From Tubulanus polymorphus (lineage: Eukaryota > Nemertea > Palaeonemertea > Tubulaniformes > Tubulanidae), in the NCBI RefSeq assembly GCF_964204645.1, contig NC_134027.1, positions 21,998,485-22,062,484 of the forward strand: 64,000 bases of DNA. The letters are read 5' to 3'. The notes beneath the pieces are model-generated. The model was not told the origin of the DNA, did not search any database, and saw nothing but the letters and a program-made list of their open reading frames with translations. Of this stretch, positions 48,201 through 56,306 are shown one piece after another (positions within the stretch are counted from its first letter, which is position 1; every line of letters begins with the position of its first letter). The translations under genes were made by a program, and so were the position numbers.

Positions 48201-51200
48201 CTGGGGTCCATCCAGTAGAAACTACAAGCAGGGTCCCACCCTTGGTATTAGATATTTTAGAAGAAAAACGTCTGAAAATATGCTATTTCTGAAAGGATGT
48301 GTGTCAAATTTGCAGGTTTTAATGACCTTTGATTTGACAAAAAGGGCAACCTCAGTGGGAAGGCAGGGGTCCGGACCCCCGAAATCCACCCCTGAAAACA
48401 TAAAAAAACTCAAGCCGCAACCCGTGATCAAAACGCGTGAACCCTAGATTGTCTAGTGAGACCAGTACGCGGCTCCCACTGAAAATTCTAAAATGCCCTC
48501 ATTTGACGTGTTGCGTATGATTCGAATTGTTTTTCGAATTTAATATTTCATTCGCTTCGTTTCATTCCAGGACACGGTTACATGGACGTGGGATGGCCCA
48601 GCCGCGTAAGTATCAAACTGTATATAGATCTTGTCGGTGTAATAAAAGTTTTTCCGATTCCGAGTGCTTGCCTTGTCGACGATACAAGTGAGCCCTCCGG
48701 TCAGGATCGCCCGGTCATTAGGAAAAATTATACCATCGAGTCGTCCTGAATATGATTGAACTATTTGAGTAATAGCTTCTACTCTTTTTTAAGAACCTGA
48801 CCACTCCCAAAAATGTCAAATATCAAAATATTTTCAAAATCAGAATAATTTCTATTTCATTTTTATATCAGCTACAATTTTTGATATTAGTTTAGCGTCA
48901 CTTTTTGGGAGAACTACTACAAATAGAGATTGGGTATTCTGGTCTGCAACAACAGTAAAATGTAATTTTCTCGTTTTTTTTCAGCGCGATGATTTTCTGG
49001 ATAACTTTGTGTCAGTTGCACAACAAAATGGAGGTCGAGGTACGTCAGACGTGGTAACGGGAGGTGCGGGCGGCGGTTCTGCGTACGAGACGACGTCGAT
49101 AATTTCAATGATGGGGAGTTACCACGTTACGGGCGCACATGTGCTACGCAAAGATTTACAGTGATTATTTGTATGAGTTCATACATCAGCTGTTGCGCAG
49201 CTATTGACCTATTGTTCGCGGAAAACGTCTGTTGTTACCAAGAAATTCCGGCTATATGTCATATATATGATATGTACATGCGTATCGATCGGAACTCTCA
49301 TTAAATTCATTCATGAATGAGTTGAAATTTCGTGAATCGTTTTCGGGTCGCAGTCGCTTCGGCTGTTCTAGTTCCACAGTCGTGAATACATGTCCTTAAA
49401 ATAGTGATTGTCCCCGTTATTTATTTAATCGGTAGATTTCGATTGATTTTTTGATCGAATGTCTCTTACAAACCCGCCGCACCCGCCGGGAGCGAAACCA
49501 GGTACAGGTATAGTTGTGTGATCGGCGGTCAAATTTACAGAATTTTTTTGCTTAAATCGAAGTACATAATTGGGAAATTCGGTTCCGGTTCATTCAAAAA
49601 ATCTTCCATTCAGCCTGAACCGGCAAACGACTGATTGGGTTTGGCTGCCTATAATACATCGAAATTTTGGAAATATTGATTGGGAAATTCAATTCCGGTT
49701 CATGTTCCATAAAGCATAACTGTTGAACTGGATCCAGAAAATGAACACAACTGTGGAACTGGGTTCAGAGTCGGATTACATCAACATCTGTAGATTCTGA
49801 GTCTAATTAAACCCACATATCTTTTTAATTGAAACAGAAAATTTAAAAAAACTGTAGAACTGGGTTCACAGTCGGATGTAACCAACAACTATGCATCCGG
49901 ACTGTGAGTCAAAGTAGTAAATACTTTTAACAATCGTTGAACTGGATCCAAAGTGAAATCAAACCACACAGCTGTGGATCTGGACCCCGAGTTGAGTTAT
50001 AACAACACGACAGTGGAAAAATGAAGAAATCCCACACTTCGATTTTAAAATTATACGATCAAATGTATTATTATGAAACCACAACGTTTCGGCTGTTGTT
50101 GACTAACAGCCATCATCAGGTGGAATGACCAGAAAAACAAGTAACAAAGCATATAAACTCACAGGATCTAAAATAGAAGCAGTGTGTCAAAACTAAAGAT
50201 AAACAGACCAAGCAGTTTTTTAGTGTGGGATTTCTTCATTTATCTACAGTATACACGGATTATAGTGTTTATCCGACAACTAACGACAGTGGAACAAGGT
50301 CCTAAGTTGAATTGAACCCACCCAACGACGGAATTGCATTCAGAGTCAAATTCAAAATCGTGGTTTATGGCTCACGAGGCTGTAGTACTAACCGTCGTTC
50401 TTCGCTTAGAATAAAGTTATCTTATATTTCCATTCGACAGTTTCTACCGGTGCACGTGCCGACTGATGAAGAAATCGCCAATCCGAAACTATTCGCGAGT
50501 GCAGTCCGTACCAAAATGGCTCAGTAAGTATAATGACTTTGTCCGGTGAAACAAAAATAGAGAACTGCGGATTTAAGCCTGAAGCACACAGAACGATTTT
50601 AATGGATGGAGACTTATATTAAGATATTTTGATCAGCCTCAATAGCACAGTGGGATAAGGCTTGATGCTGTTGCATTCACTAGCAGTACTGAGTGACAAG
50701 TGGGTTCGAGTTCTGCTGGCTGCTTTCGGTGTGCTAGCAACAATTCAACGGCCCTCTCATGGTTAGGTGGAATGGCAGGGTGGCCATTGGCCTGGGAAAA
50801 CCTGGAAAACTCGGGAATCAAAATAATCTAGACAAAAATCAGGTTATTTGACAAATTATACCAAAAACCGGTAAAACTCAGGGAATTCGGTTTATGTTAT
50901 CAACCGCCAGTACGTGATTCAATGAAAAATTAATGAATCGTAACATTTTAAACCTAGAAATTTCTTGTGATTCATTCAGAGAATTATGTGTTATCGCCGG
51001 GAAAACTCCGGGGATTCGTAGATGGGTGGAAAGTGGCCATCCTGATTTGGGTTAGTCATGGGGAAACCGAGATCGACATCAAGTAAAAAGTATCGCGAGA
51101 AATGTGTGAATTATGAATGTTGCGTACAGTAAAACCTCCCTTAGTGAACACCTCTATTTAGTAAACACCTCCCTTAGTGAACACTTTTTGCCCGGAACCA

Positions 51201-54200
51201 AATTTTCCCTATTCATTTTCAATTAAACAGAACCTCCATTTAGTGAACACCTCTCTATAGTGAACAGTGAACACTTTCTCTGGTACCAAATGAGCATTTT
51301 ACCTCTCTATAGTGAACAGTAGCCCCATCCCAGACGTGTATTTCGTGTATGCGCATTTTAATACGTGTATTTCGATACGTGTATTTCAGGTGTTTAAAGA
51401 TACCGGTCACCGATCATACTTTCGACGATTGTAAACTGATGGTATACGCGGCGAAACGTAAACTGCCGATGGCGACGGGGCTGATCGAATTTCAGAAACT
51501 CAGTCGTCGATTGGGGTGAGTCGAATTGACGTTTCGCGATCGATGTGAGATTCGAAACTTTCGCGGAAGTCGAATCGATTTTCGAGAGTCATCGAGATGC
51601 GATACGATGTATAACATTATTTTCGTTTAACAATCTAACGACTTTGACGAAAAACCAGTGAACATTCGTAGTATATAAATTTGGTATGAAGCTCTGTTCG
51701 GATGCAAAAATTAGCTTATACAATTATATACAGCCCTGAGTGAAAAAAGCAAAGAAAAAAGTGTAGTTATTGTGCATGTGCGAAAAAAGACTGATTTTAG
51801 TGTTTGACTTAGTAATGACAGTTTGACTGTAATAGCAAATGAGATTACATGTACTTTCAAGAAATACACATAAAGCCAAGCTCAGGTTGTCTGACGACCT
51901 GATCAGCAATAGTATACACTCGACTGCTTACTGCCGATTCATTTGTCTCACAATCTTAAGAGCACTCGGGTCGACTATGACTCGATCATCGCTTAGTCTA
52001 AAAGTCATGTGATGCAAAACTTTTCGCTGATTGGCTACGACGATCTGATCGGCTTACGACCGGTCCGCGATCGATTCGTTGCGGTCGTAAGTACACTCAC
52101 GTCGAAAAGGTTCCCGATGAAAAAATTGCAGACTCGACTGCTTACGATCCGATCGGATCTTAGTCGACCTGTGCTCGGCATTAGAGTATACATGTACTTT
52201 TGTAGTATCGACGTATAGCTACCATTAGAAATAAAACCTCGACCACCAGTGAGGCTACTGAAATTGTAAATCCCACTCTTGAGACTAAATTAGCTACCTA
52301 AAACTGGTGAAAATGATCTGAGTGATACCAAGCTCCAGTTTAATCTTAGTTATTCGGTGAAATTTTAATAGATTCACGCAATCTTATCTATAAATATAAA
52401 TGTATGTTTTTCAGATTGAAATACGACAAAATTAAAGAATTACTGGAAAAATTTTCGAATATATCGAATAAACACGGTCAGATAACGATCGACGAGTTCT
52501 CCGAACACCTCGGGTTACCCGTGTCGCAACCACTTCAACATCTCTTCTCATTATACGATAGAGTAAGTGTCGATATCATCGGCATCCATGGAAACTGCCT
52601 CGTCGACCTGGTTTCGTGGCGTTCCCCGCAGGTGGCGCCGGGTTCGCGAAGCGCCCACCGAATGTTTGAAATAAATCGATCAGTCGACGATTATCCCTAT
52701 TTCAACGCGCATCCCAAAGTGTCGTCGTGCATACGACGAGAAATAAATCTGGAAATCTATAAAAATCCGTGAAAACCAAAAACTTGAAAGAATTCAGGGA
52801 ATTCGGATAATGTTATTGACTCCTGAGCACCTAGCAGCTGCTCGGATGTTACCTCTCCCCAGGGAGAGATGACTGATACATGGAATAGAGTTATAGGCTG
52901 GGGGTAATAATACCAAGTTTGAAACGCATTTGACCAAGACTCTAGTTTGGATACCTGCGCTATATAAATGTCAATTATTATTATTAGTATTATTGTTATT
53001 ATTATTATTATAATTATTATTATTGACTGCGTGTTTCTTGATCAGTACGGGATTGGATGAAAAATGAATGAATTGTCACGTTTTTAATCCTAGAAATTTA
53101 TCCGATTCACTGAGGAATTATGTGTAATCACATGGAAAAATCGGGGAAAACTCGGGGAATTTGTAAATGGTTGTAAAGTGGCTGCGACGCTGTAAGTAAT
53201 GTATCGTGTTGTTTGTTGTAGGATGGGTCTGGTTCGATTGATTTTCGAGAGTACGTGATCGGTTTATCGCTGATATCGATGCCGGCCAATACAGAAGAAA
53301 CCATTCAACTAGCATTCAAGGTTAGTTCGTTCGAACGACCGCTCGCAGTTCTCGATTGAAATTGGAAATTATTATATGCTATCACTGGTCAGTCCGTTCT
53401 AATTTGGCCTGTGCCGGGAAGAGAGAAATTCTTAACAGACCGAGTGAATGCTGAGCATTAACATATATAAAAATCAGCTGGTATAACTGGTCCAGCTGGA
53501 TGCGACACTTGTGATTAACAGGCAATTAAACCTAGAGAAATGGTCCATTTTAAAATGGACTGGTCATTTTGCTTTGTCTTTTGGTCAATTTTTGGAATGG
53601 GCTTTGAATTCAGAATGTTATAAATAAGTTAGCTTAGACAGGGCTATTGAATCGAATTTGTCCTCAGTTGCCAGATAATAAGTTTCCGAGACTAAGTCTT
53701 CTTGGTTGCGGCTTTCTGGTCTCTCAATTGGTGACGTGCCCCAGTGGATAAATCTCTCCTTAACTTTGGAAGGCAGAAAAATCGATAAAAAGGATGAAAA
53801 ATTTGACTATGATCACTCGCGATGAATATGTATATATATATATCATTTTATGTGTTTACAGTTGTTTGATGTAGATGGAGATGGTTTTATATCGCGCGAA
53901 GATTTAACAACGATTTTACATCAAGCGTTTAGTATGAATGAGTTTGATGTCGAGAAATTATTCGCCGACGTTCACACTGCTAGAAACGGCAAAATTTCTT
54001 TTGGTAAGTATTCGAAATGCGCGGCGTCGAATCGGATTTATGATTTCTATTAAAAAAATAAATCATTACGATCATTATGATGACGATGATGCTTAAGCCC
54101 CTATTTCAACCGGGCGCTTTACTGATAGTTCCATTAGTTCCCCAGGACCCAGTTCTACAGTTGTGAGTTAGAGTTAACTCTGAGTTAAATTAGTTCATTT

Positions 54201-54985
54201 TCAATAAGTCAACTCTGAGTTAAATCTTAACTCACAACTGTGGAACTGGATCCAGATATGTATCTGACTGTGTATCAGTGTCATATCTGCCTGGGCAGAA
54301 GTACGTAACCTCTGAGTTTCTGACGCTCTGTGCTCGGCAGTCATCTATCAGACCCGTACATACTCTCTGAACAGCCCCTTACGATTTTACACACTGATTG
54401 GCTACAATTTGTGACACTTTATTTGAAATACATATGTAATTAGTCGACAAAAACCCACAATAAAAAAGAAAAACTATCTGATTGTTTGACGTTTCGACTC
54501 AAATTTGTGTGGAAACGTCAAACTATCAGATAGTTTTTCTTTTTTGAGTCGAAACGTCAAACTATCAGATAGTTTTTCTTTTTTATTGTGGGTTTTTGTC
54601 GACTAATTGATATTTGACAGACACTTGTCTATGGAAACCAACATATGTAATATCCAACTCGAATATCGCTCAAATCAGACACATTTATTTTAAAAGTTCC
54701 GACTTGAGCGAAGTCTATTGTACAACAAAACCACTCGTTAGTATGTACATTGCCTGAGTAATAATAACAGTTTGTTTTCTCGGGCTCGTTTGGACTCGTA
54801 GGTCGGGTCATTTTAGAATGTCGCGTCGCTACGATATCGTGTTATTCTTTTCAGATGAGTTTAAAGCGTACGCTTCGCAAAAACCAGAATATGCCTCTTT
54901 ATTCGTTACATACCAAGGAATGAAAAAGAAAAGTGTCGCCAACGGCCCGAACGGCGGCAACCACATCAAGTCGAAGTCCGAATGA
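30141..54985 (+). CDS. LPCAT2: Lysophosphatidylcholine acyltransferase (LPCAT1/2-like) with two alternative catalytic exons; 5' end not found
   Basis: Enzyme of the PlsC/AGPAT fold that transfers an acyl group from acyl-CoA to a lysophospholipid (Lands cycle; vertebrate LPCAT2 also makes PAF) on ER or lipid-droplet membranes. Exons: 30141-30283, then either 33472-33692 or 37461-37681, then 43933-44106, 46563-46621, 48571-48605, 48985-49039, 50441-50523, 51390-51515, 52415-52562, 53222-53320, 53862-54003 and 54855-54985. With one alternative exon they total 1416 nt, 471 residues plus stop, all in frame. In order: hydrophobic membrane segment, HX4D region, FPEGTCTNR motif, VPVQPV block, TWTW block, EF-hands DRDGSGSIDFRE and DVDGDGFISRED, and a C-terminal KSKSE matching the KxKxx COPI retrieval signal. 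Vertebrate LPCAT1/2 are about 534-544 residues, so roughly 60-70 N-terminal residues (with the start codon) are missing. LPCAT2 fits slightly better than LPCAT1; one ancestral-type gene is equally possible. Confidence 0.93.
30284..33471. repeat. LPCAT intron with nested foldback at 30548-31030
   Basis: An outer foldback with ggggccggttgcatagtcatg and actgtgcaactggcccc ends (30548-31030) is interrupted by an inner foldback whose arms, 30638-30682 and 30946-30990, are near-perfect inverted copies of a 44-base segment (gcctagcgcacatcgacac...). A similar outer element stands at 58007-58144. Frames at 31861-32515 on both strands overlap each other and show no family resemblance. Confidence 0.55.
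33125..33347 (+). mobile_element. piggyBac-like MITE, 5'-truncated
   Basis: Starts inside the family at ctccatccgagtgtgttgaa and ends CGCACTTAAAGGG TTAA at 33347; about 75 bases of the left end are missing. It lies 125 bases upstream of the LPCAT alternative exon at 33472. Confidence 0.65.
33472..33692 (+). CDS. LPCAT2: LPCAT alternative exon B1 (intact HX4D)
   Basis: Acceptor cttcgcag ends 33471; donor gtacga at 33693. 221 nt, no stop. Encodes VLRRCIEILWRSMFFVGGFH, then WITVKGQRASARQAPILALA and PHSSFLDTM, with His and Asp of HX4D (HSSFLD) present. The second half (SPVAKAAAADIFLFG) aligns to the LPCAT1 segment ending in a D-I-P-x-x-G-type word, but is more diverged than usual. Takes two bases of codon from exon 30141-30283 and passes one base to 43933. 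Mutually exclusive with 37461-37681 on frame grounds. Confidence 0.85.
34300..34915 (+). repeat. Tandem repeat, 154-bp unit, about four copies
   Basis: The word atattttgttac recurs at 34317, 34471 and 34625 (slightly changed) and 34779, an exact 154-base step. Other shared words are caattgcaaagttgtag, ctatgattgtggtgag and caccagggggcgttgaata. It lies in the intron between the two alternative LPCAT exons. Confidence 0.75.
35150..35415. mobile_element. Retroelement foldback with four hammerhead-like cores
   Basis: Four CTGANGA...GAAA arrangements alternate in strand: minus 35191-35158 (CTGACGA, stem, GAAAC GTC, GTGT pairing with GCAC); plus 35203-35233 (CTGACGA, second box mutated to AAAA); minus 35264-35235 (CTGATGA, stem, GAAA); plus 35315-35344 (CTGATGA, perfect 7-bp stem GGCTGTT/AACAGCC, GAAA). 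This is the known architecture of hammerhead ribozymes in Penelope-like elements and retrozymes. No reverse transcriptase frame is present. The right side ends at gtgggatttcttcattt, shared with 43602-43772 and 50021-50250. Confidence 0.6.
35416..37460. repeat. LPCAT intron between alternative exons: repeats
   Basis: 35416-35515 continues a GGGGCCAGT-type foldback (gtggatagttgacatagtg ... gagctactggcccc). 36595-36960 contains repeated gctgcgttcacactagg / agtgtgaacgcag words in inverted order. 37089-37313 matches 58443-58656 (agctgccaact, acattttctttcatattt, atgaaatgttactgat, agaggt). An isolated gcattgaaagggttaa at 37361-37376 is a lone MITE end. Confidence 0.45.
37461..37681 (+). CDS. LPCAT2: LPCAT alternative exon B2 (HX4N, catalytic Asp replaced)
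   Basis: Acceptor tttttatag ends 37460; donor gtatga at 37682. 221 nt, no stop. Encodes TLIRFSFKHVGRAVLFLCGF, YRIKTRGRLATSAEAPILCV, APHSSFVNAF and GLPTGISRVENRDLPILG. The end is strongly LPCAT2-like, but the HX4D Asp is Asn (AAC at the sixth position of HSSFVN). Phases are identical to the exon at 33472-33692, so either exon can join 30283 to 43933 in frame. Confidence 0.85.
39737..39867. repeat. Foldback element, GGGGCCAGTTGC family
   Basis: Ends ggggccagttactcaaacg and gagcaactggcccc are inverted, with further inverted words agataaccggtagataa and ctatccaccggttag inside. About 131 bp, non-coding. Confidence 0.65.
40030..40430 (+). repeat. Degenerate tandem repeat (caa-tgcaactatggcactat)
   Basis: Repeats of a roughly 45-60-base unit built from actatggcactatatggg, caagttgcaataatgcaac and variants; spacing is irregular, so the exact period is uncertain. 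Confidence 0.6.
40690..41350 (+). repeat. Tandem repeat (cagtgacttcaaaacatcag unit)
   Basis: The word gtgacttcaaaacatcagt and attgattggtaaatgataac recur about ten times. The middle copies (41030-41220) are nearly identical with a step of about 68 bases; outer copies are diverged. Confidence 0.7.
43506..43854. repeat. Foldback with a second foldback inserted in it
   Basis: Outer element: ggggccagttgctcaaaag at 43506 and gagcaaccggcgcc near 43854, with ctatccactgg and ctatccacaggttatc inside. Inner element 43602-43772: inverted arms starting aaatgaagaaatcccacac and ending gtgtgggatttcttcattt, centred on tttcatggctgttag / aacagccgaaacg. The inner element has lost the CTGATGA box but keeps GAAACGTT. 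Confidence 0.6.
43933..44106 (+). CDS. LPCAT2: LPCAT exon: acyltransferase motif III (EGTC)
   Basis: Acceptor ttacttacag ends 43932; donor gttcgt. Encodes LIRTTQPVYVSRDNQGSR, IEEIKRRAVSGG and then FPEGTCTNRSCLITFKP, nearly identical to vertebrate LPCAT2 around the phosphate-binding EGTC motif. The first codon is completed by one base from whichever alternative exon is used: His after 33692, Asn after 37681. Confidence 0.93.
44246..44720 (+). mobile_element. piggyBac-like MITE interrupted by a SINE
   Basis: Left part 44246-44404 (acctttccagcgctgactaa, gtgctggagatgatttgaaa) and right part 44605-44720 (gtgctgtcatctttcaatgg, tagatgcactcaaaggg) belong to one MITE. Between them sits a tRNA-derived SINE flanked by a duplicated gtgctgt. 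Confidence 0.65.
44405..44604 (-). mobile_element. tRNA-derived SINE with target-site duplication
   Basis: On the - strand it begins ggcgctgtggctgagtgggt (A-box region tggctgagtggg), then gggttcaaaccc (B box), and ends with an A-rich tail at about 44405-44412. Direct repeats gtgctgt at 44398-44404 and 44605-44611 mark insertion into the MITE. The head resembles a leucine/serine-type tRNA, but the body is not a tRNA gene. Confidence 0.7.
45650..45985 (+). mobile_element. tRNA-derived SINE, full length
   Basis: A-box-like gttagagttgttagagcg, B box gtgggttcgaacc followed by a C-run (about 45714-45727), then the body cctcgggcaagacacttctc and gggagtaaatgggtacctga, and a tail tgcgctatatcaatgacaat with att repeats. 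A 5'-truncated copy stands at 52808-53034. Confidence 0.7.
46070..46357 (+). mobile_element. piggyBac-like MITE, complete
   Basis: TTAA CCCTTTCAGTGC at 46070 to CGCTGAAAAGG TTAA at 46357, with the family interior well preserved. Confidence 0.8.
46563..46621 (+). CDS. LPCAT2: LPCAT exon: VPVQPV block
   Basis: Acceptor ttattttag ends 46562; donor gtaagt. Encodes (G)AFIPGVPVQPVCIRYPNKV, the conserved acyltransferase block IV of LPCATs. The Gly codon is split with the preceding exon. Confidence 0.93.
48174..48395. mobile_element. MITE with CAGGGGCGGAT / ATCCACCCCTG ends
   Basis: Left end caggggcggatatagg and right end gaaatccacccctg are an imperfect terminal inverted pair; ggtccggaccccc lies just inside the right end. 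About 220 bp without coding capacity. A related start (aggcggatccaggggctt) is at 16853-16872. Confidence 0.55.
48571..48605 (+). CDS. LPCAT2: LPCAT micro-exon: TVTWTW
   Basis: A 35-nt exon between acceptor cattccag and donor gtaagt. Encodes DTVTWTWDGPA, matching the invariant L-D-T-x-T-W-T-W segment of LPCAT1/2. Confidence 0.9.
48985..49039 (+). CDS. LPCAT2: LPCAT exon: TLCQLHNKMEVE
   Basis: A 55-nt exon between acceptor ttttcag and donor gtacgt. Encodes AMIFWITLCQLHNKMEVE, aligned to the WLTLCQFHNQVEIE segment of LPCAT1. Confidence 0.9.
50021..50250. mobile_element. Foldback retroelement remnant with hammerhead-like motif
   Basis: Outer arms aatgaagaaatcccacac (50022) and gtgtgggatttcttcattt (50225-50243). 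The - strand has CCAC, CTGATGA (50119-50113), stem GGCTGTT/AACAGCC, GAAAC (50090-50086), GTT and GTGG. The GTGG can pair with CCAC as stem I, and ACGT gives the two-base-pair stem III typical of Penelope-type hammerheads that work as dimers. No reverse transcriptase frame. Confidence 0.6.
50441..50523 (+). CDS. LPCAT2: LPCAT exon: FLPVHVPTDEE
   Basis: Acceptor cattcgacag ends 50440; donor gtaagt. Encodes FLPVHVPTDEEIANPKLFAS AVRTKMA(Q), aligned to the F-L/M-P-V-x-x-P-x-x-E-E segment of LPCAT1/2. Confidence 0.92.
50638..50760 (+). mobile_element. tRNA-like SINE head
   Basis: A-box-like tagcacagtgggataagg and B-box-like gtgggttcgagttctgc in correct order. No cloverleaf can be closed, so it is read as a SINE head rather than a tRNA gene. 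Confidence 0.45.
50776..51054. mobile_element. MITE-like repeat, CAGGGTGGCCA ends
   Basis: Left end cagggtggccattgg and right end gaaagtggccatcctg are inverted. Inside are cctgggaaaacctggaaaac and gaattatgtgttatcgccgg. Same family as 22787-23048 and 52755-53190. Followed at 51130-51320 by a short array of ccctt/tagtgaacacct units. Confidence 0.6.
51390..51515 (+). CDS. LPCAT2: LPCAT exon: PVTDHTFDDCKL
   Basis: Acceptor gtatttcag ends 51389; donor gtgagt. Encodes CLKIPVTDHTFDDCKLMVYA then PMATGLIEFQKLSRRLG, closely matching LPCAT2 between the acyltransferase domain and the EF-hands. Confidence 0.93.
51874..52182. mobile_element. MITE-like repeat, GCCAAGCTCAGGTCG family
   Basis: Left end gccaagctcaggttgt and right end cgacctgtgctcggc form an imperfect inverted pair. 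The interior matches 4483-4830 in the E2F gene (gccgattcatttgtctcaca, tctaaaagtcatgtgatgca, ggctacgacgatctgatcgg). Confidence 0.5.
52415..52562 (+). CDS. LPCAT2: LPCAT exon: pre-EF region and start of EF-hand 1
   Basis: Acceptor gtttttcag ends 52414; donor gtaagt. Encodes LKYDKIKELLEKFSNI, HGQITIDEFSEHLGLPVSQP and LQHLFSLYDR. The last DR begins the first canonical EF-hand loop, completed in the next exon. Confidence 0.92.
52808..53034 (+). mobile_element. SINE, 5'-truncated, inside a CAGGGTGGCCA-family repeat
   Basis: Matches the second half of 45650-45985 (gactcctgagc, gggagagatgactgat, gctgggggtaataatacca, ggatacctgcgctatat) with an att-repeat tail. Flanking 52755-52807 and 53035-53190 (aaaatcggggaaaactcggg, aaagtggctgcgacgctg) are the two halves of a repeat like 50776-51054. 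Confidence 0.6.
53222..53320 (+). CDS. LPCAT2: LPCAT exon: EF-hand 1
   Basis: 33 codons between acceptor ttgttgtag and donor gttagt. Encodes DGSGSIDFREYVIGLSLISM then TEETIQLAFK. With the preceding DR it gives a full 12-residue EF loop with D, D, S, S, D and E at the ligand positions. Confidence 0.93.
53862..54003 (+). CDS. LPCAT2: LPCAT exon: EF-hand 2
   Basis: Acceptor tgtttacag ends 53861; donor gtaagt. Encodes LFDVDGDGFISREDLTTILH then EFDVEKLFADVHTARNGKIS F(G). The EF loop DVDGDGFISRED is canonical apart from Asp instead of Glu at position 12; a third, degenerate EF-like segment (ARNGKISF) follows. Confidence 0.92.
54145..54254. repeat. Foldback element, GGACCCAGTTC family
   Basis: Ends ggacccagttctacagttgt and acaactgtggaactggatcc are inverted, with gttaactctgagttaaa words inside. 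About 110 bp, in the last LPCAT intron. Related to 11528-11645. Confidence 0.6.
54427..54612. mobile_element. Foldback with cgaaacgtc motifs
   Basis: Outer arms gtcgacaaaaacccacaata and its complement ending at about 54604; inner words aaactatctgat, gacgtttc and gaaacgtcaaactatcagat. The layout resembles the hammerhead-bearing foldbacks, but no CTGANGA box is present. Confidence 0.5.
54855..54985 (+). CDS. LPCAT2: LPCAT last exon with KxKxx C-terminus
   Basis: Acceptor cttttcag ends 54854; stop TGA 54983-54985. Encodes (D)EFKAYASQKPEYASLFVTYQ, GMKKKSV... and ends IKSKSE. The final five residues KSKSE fit the KxKxx cytosolic ER-retrieval signal, parallel to the KKxx-type ends of vertebrate LPCAT1 and LPCAT2. 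Confidence 0.9.
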
Positions 54986-56010
54986 CTAGCGCGCCACCGT
55001 GTGGTGCCGAAAGACACTATTCCAGATCGGAGAATTTGCAGAGAAGTCGAGGCGAACGCTTAGAATAACGAATAAGAGTTTATATATATATTTCAACTGA
55101 TTAGAAAAGAAGAAAAAGAATCGAATTTTAATCGCTGTAAACTTTGTACGAACGACGCGCGCGTTATATTTCTCGCGAGGGTCTCTCGTACGAAGAAGAA
55201 ATAATTGACGCGCGATCGAATCGAAACGATGGATGAAACGATTCGCGAAAGTCCTCCCTCGGCGCGTATCGAAATCTGATGGTGTCGCGCCGTACTTAGG
55301 AACCACCGTCGTATTAAACCAAACGCGCCGGTGCCGTGCAAAAATCTAATGGCTCAATCATGTTTCTTGTTTTATTTTACTCTACAACCGTAAACATATG
55401 GCTAAACATGATGTCATAAACCCGACGCACATGACACCGGGGAACACGTAAACATAGAAACACGGAATCTAATTTTTGGTCTTGGAAACATTGTTTCCCG
55501 AAACCATGTTTCTCGCGACACAGATATGGGGAAACGTGTTTATGTTTACTGTTTCAGTGTTTCCCAGCGTTGCGTGTGCGCGTGCTGTACTAGGTGGGTA
55601 ATGCGGGCGCGATCGGGTTCGAATTCCTGCGAGGGAGGACGCCCGGTCGTTATTTAAATCGGATCGTTTTTTAGAAGTGATCATTTTTGTCCTGTTTTAT
55701 TAATCGTTAAACCAGAAAGGACGCCGAACGGCCATTTTCCGGTCATCGTTCATGTTCGTGCGTCGATCAATTGTGTATTCATCCGAGTGCTCATTTACGT
55801 AATTCTTGAGAAATTTTGTGATATATATATATATATGTATAACGTCATCGCTAGGCCGCGTACGCGGAGGCCGCCGTAGTGATGGATGTTTTACCATCAA
55901 ACGATGATGACAATGCAGTAGACTCTGCCCTTTTCGGCATAAGGCGTTGGTTTCCTATATTCGGACGATTCAGAGAAATTTACTACGTACTTCATATTCA
56001 AAGTAATGAC
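54986..56010. other. LPCAT 3' flank; tRNA-like SINE head near 55570-55640
   Basis: A candidate polyadenylation hexamer attaaa lies near 55313 but is weak. 55575-55640 has A-box-like gtactaggtgggtaatgcg and B-box-like cgggttcgaattcc. 55395-55560 contains repeated gaaacac/gtttcc words in inverted order. A TA microsatellite is at about 55822-55835. Confidence 0.35.
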
Positions 56011-56306
56011 TTAACCCTTTCAGTGCTGACTAATTAATACCCTATAGTGCTGGAGATAATTTGAAAATTTTAAAAAATTCCACCCTAGTGTGTTGAAAAA
56101 CGGGAATACCACTATAGTGCGTCTACACTGCGGTGCAGTGTATCGTTAGTTACTAGTATTTCACTATATTTGACAGGTGCTGTCATTTTTCAAGAGAGAT
56201 AATTACTAATTACTTATGACATCAATACACTGCAGTGCGGTGTACTAGCAAAATCTATCACTGATTTATACACCGCACTACGGTGTAGACGCACTGAAAG
56301 GGTTAA
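56011..56306 (+). mobile_element. piggyBac-like MITE, best-preserved copy
   Basis: TTAA CCCTTTCAGTGC at 56011 to GCACTGAAAGGG TTAA at 56306. The interior gives the clearest family sequence, with subterminal inverted segments gcgtctacactgcggtgcag and ctacggtgtagacgc. Confidence 0.82.

Noticed and set aside
54427-54612. Hammerhead ribozyme in the last LPCAT intron
   Set aside because: GAAACGTC words are present in a foldback, but the CTGANGA box is missing, so only a structural resemblance remains.
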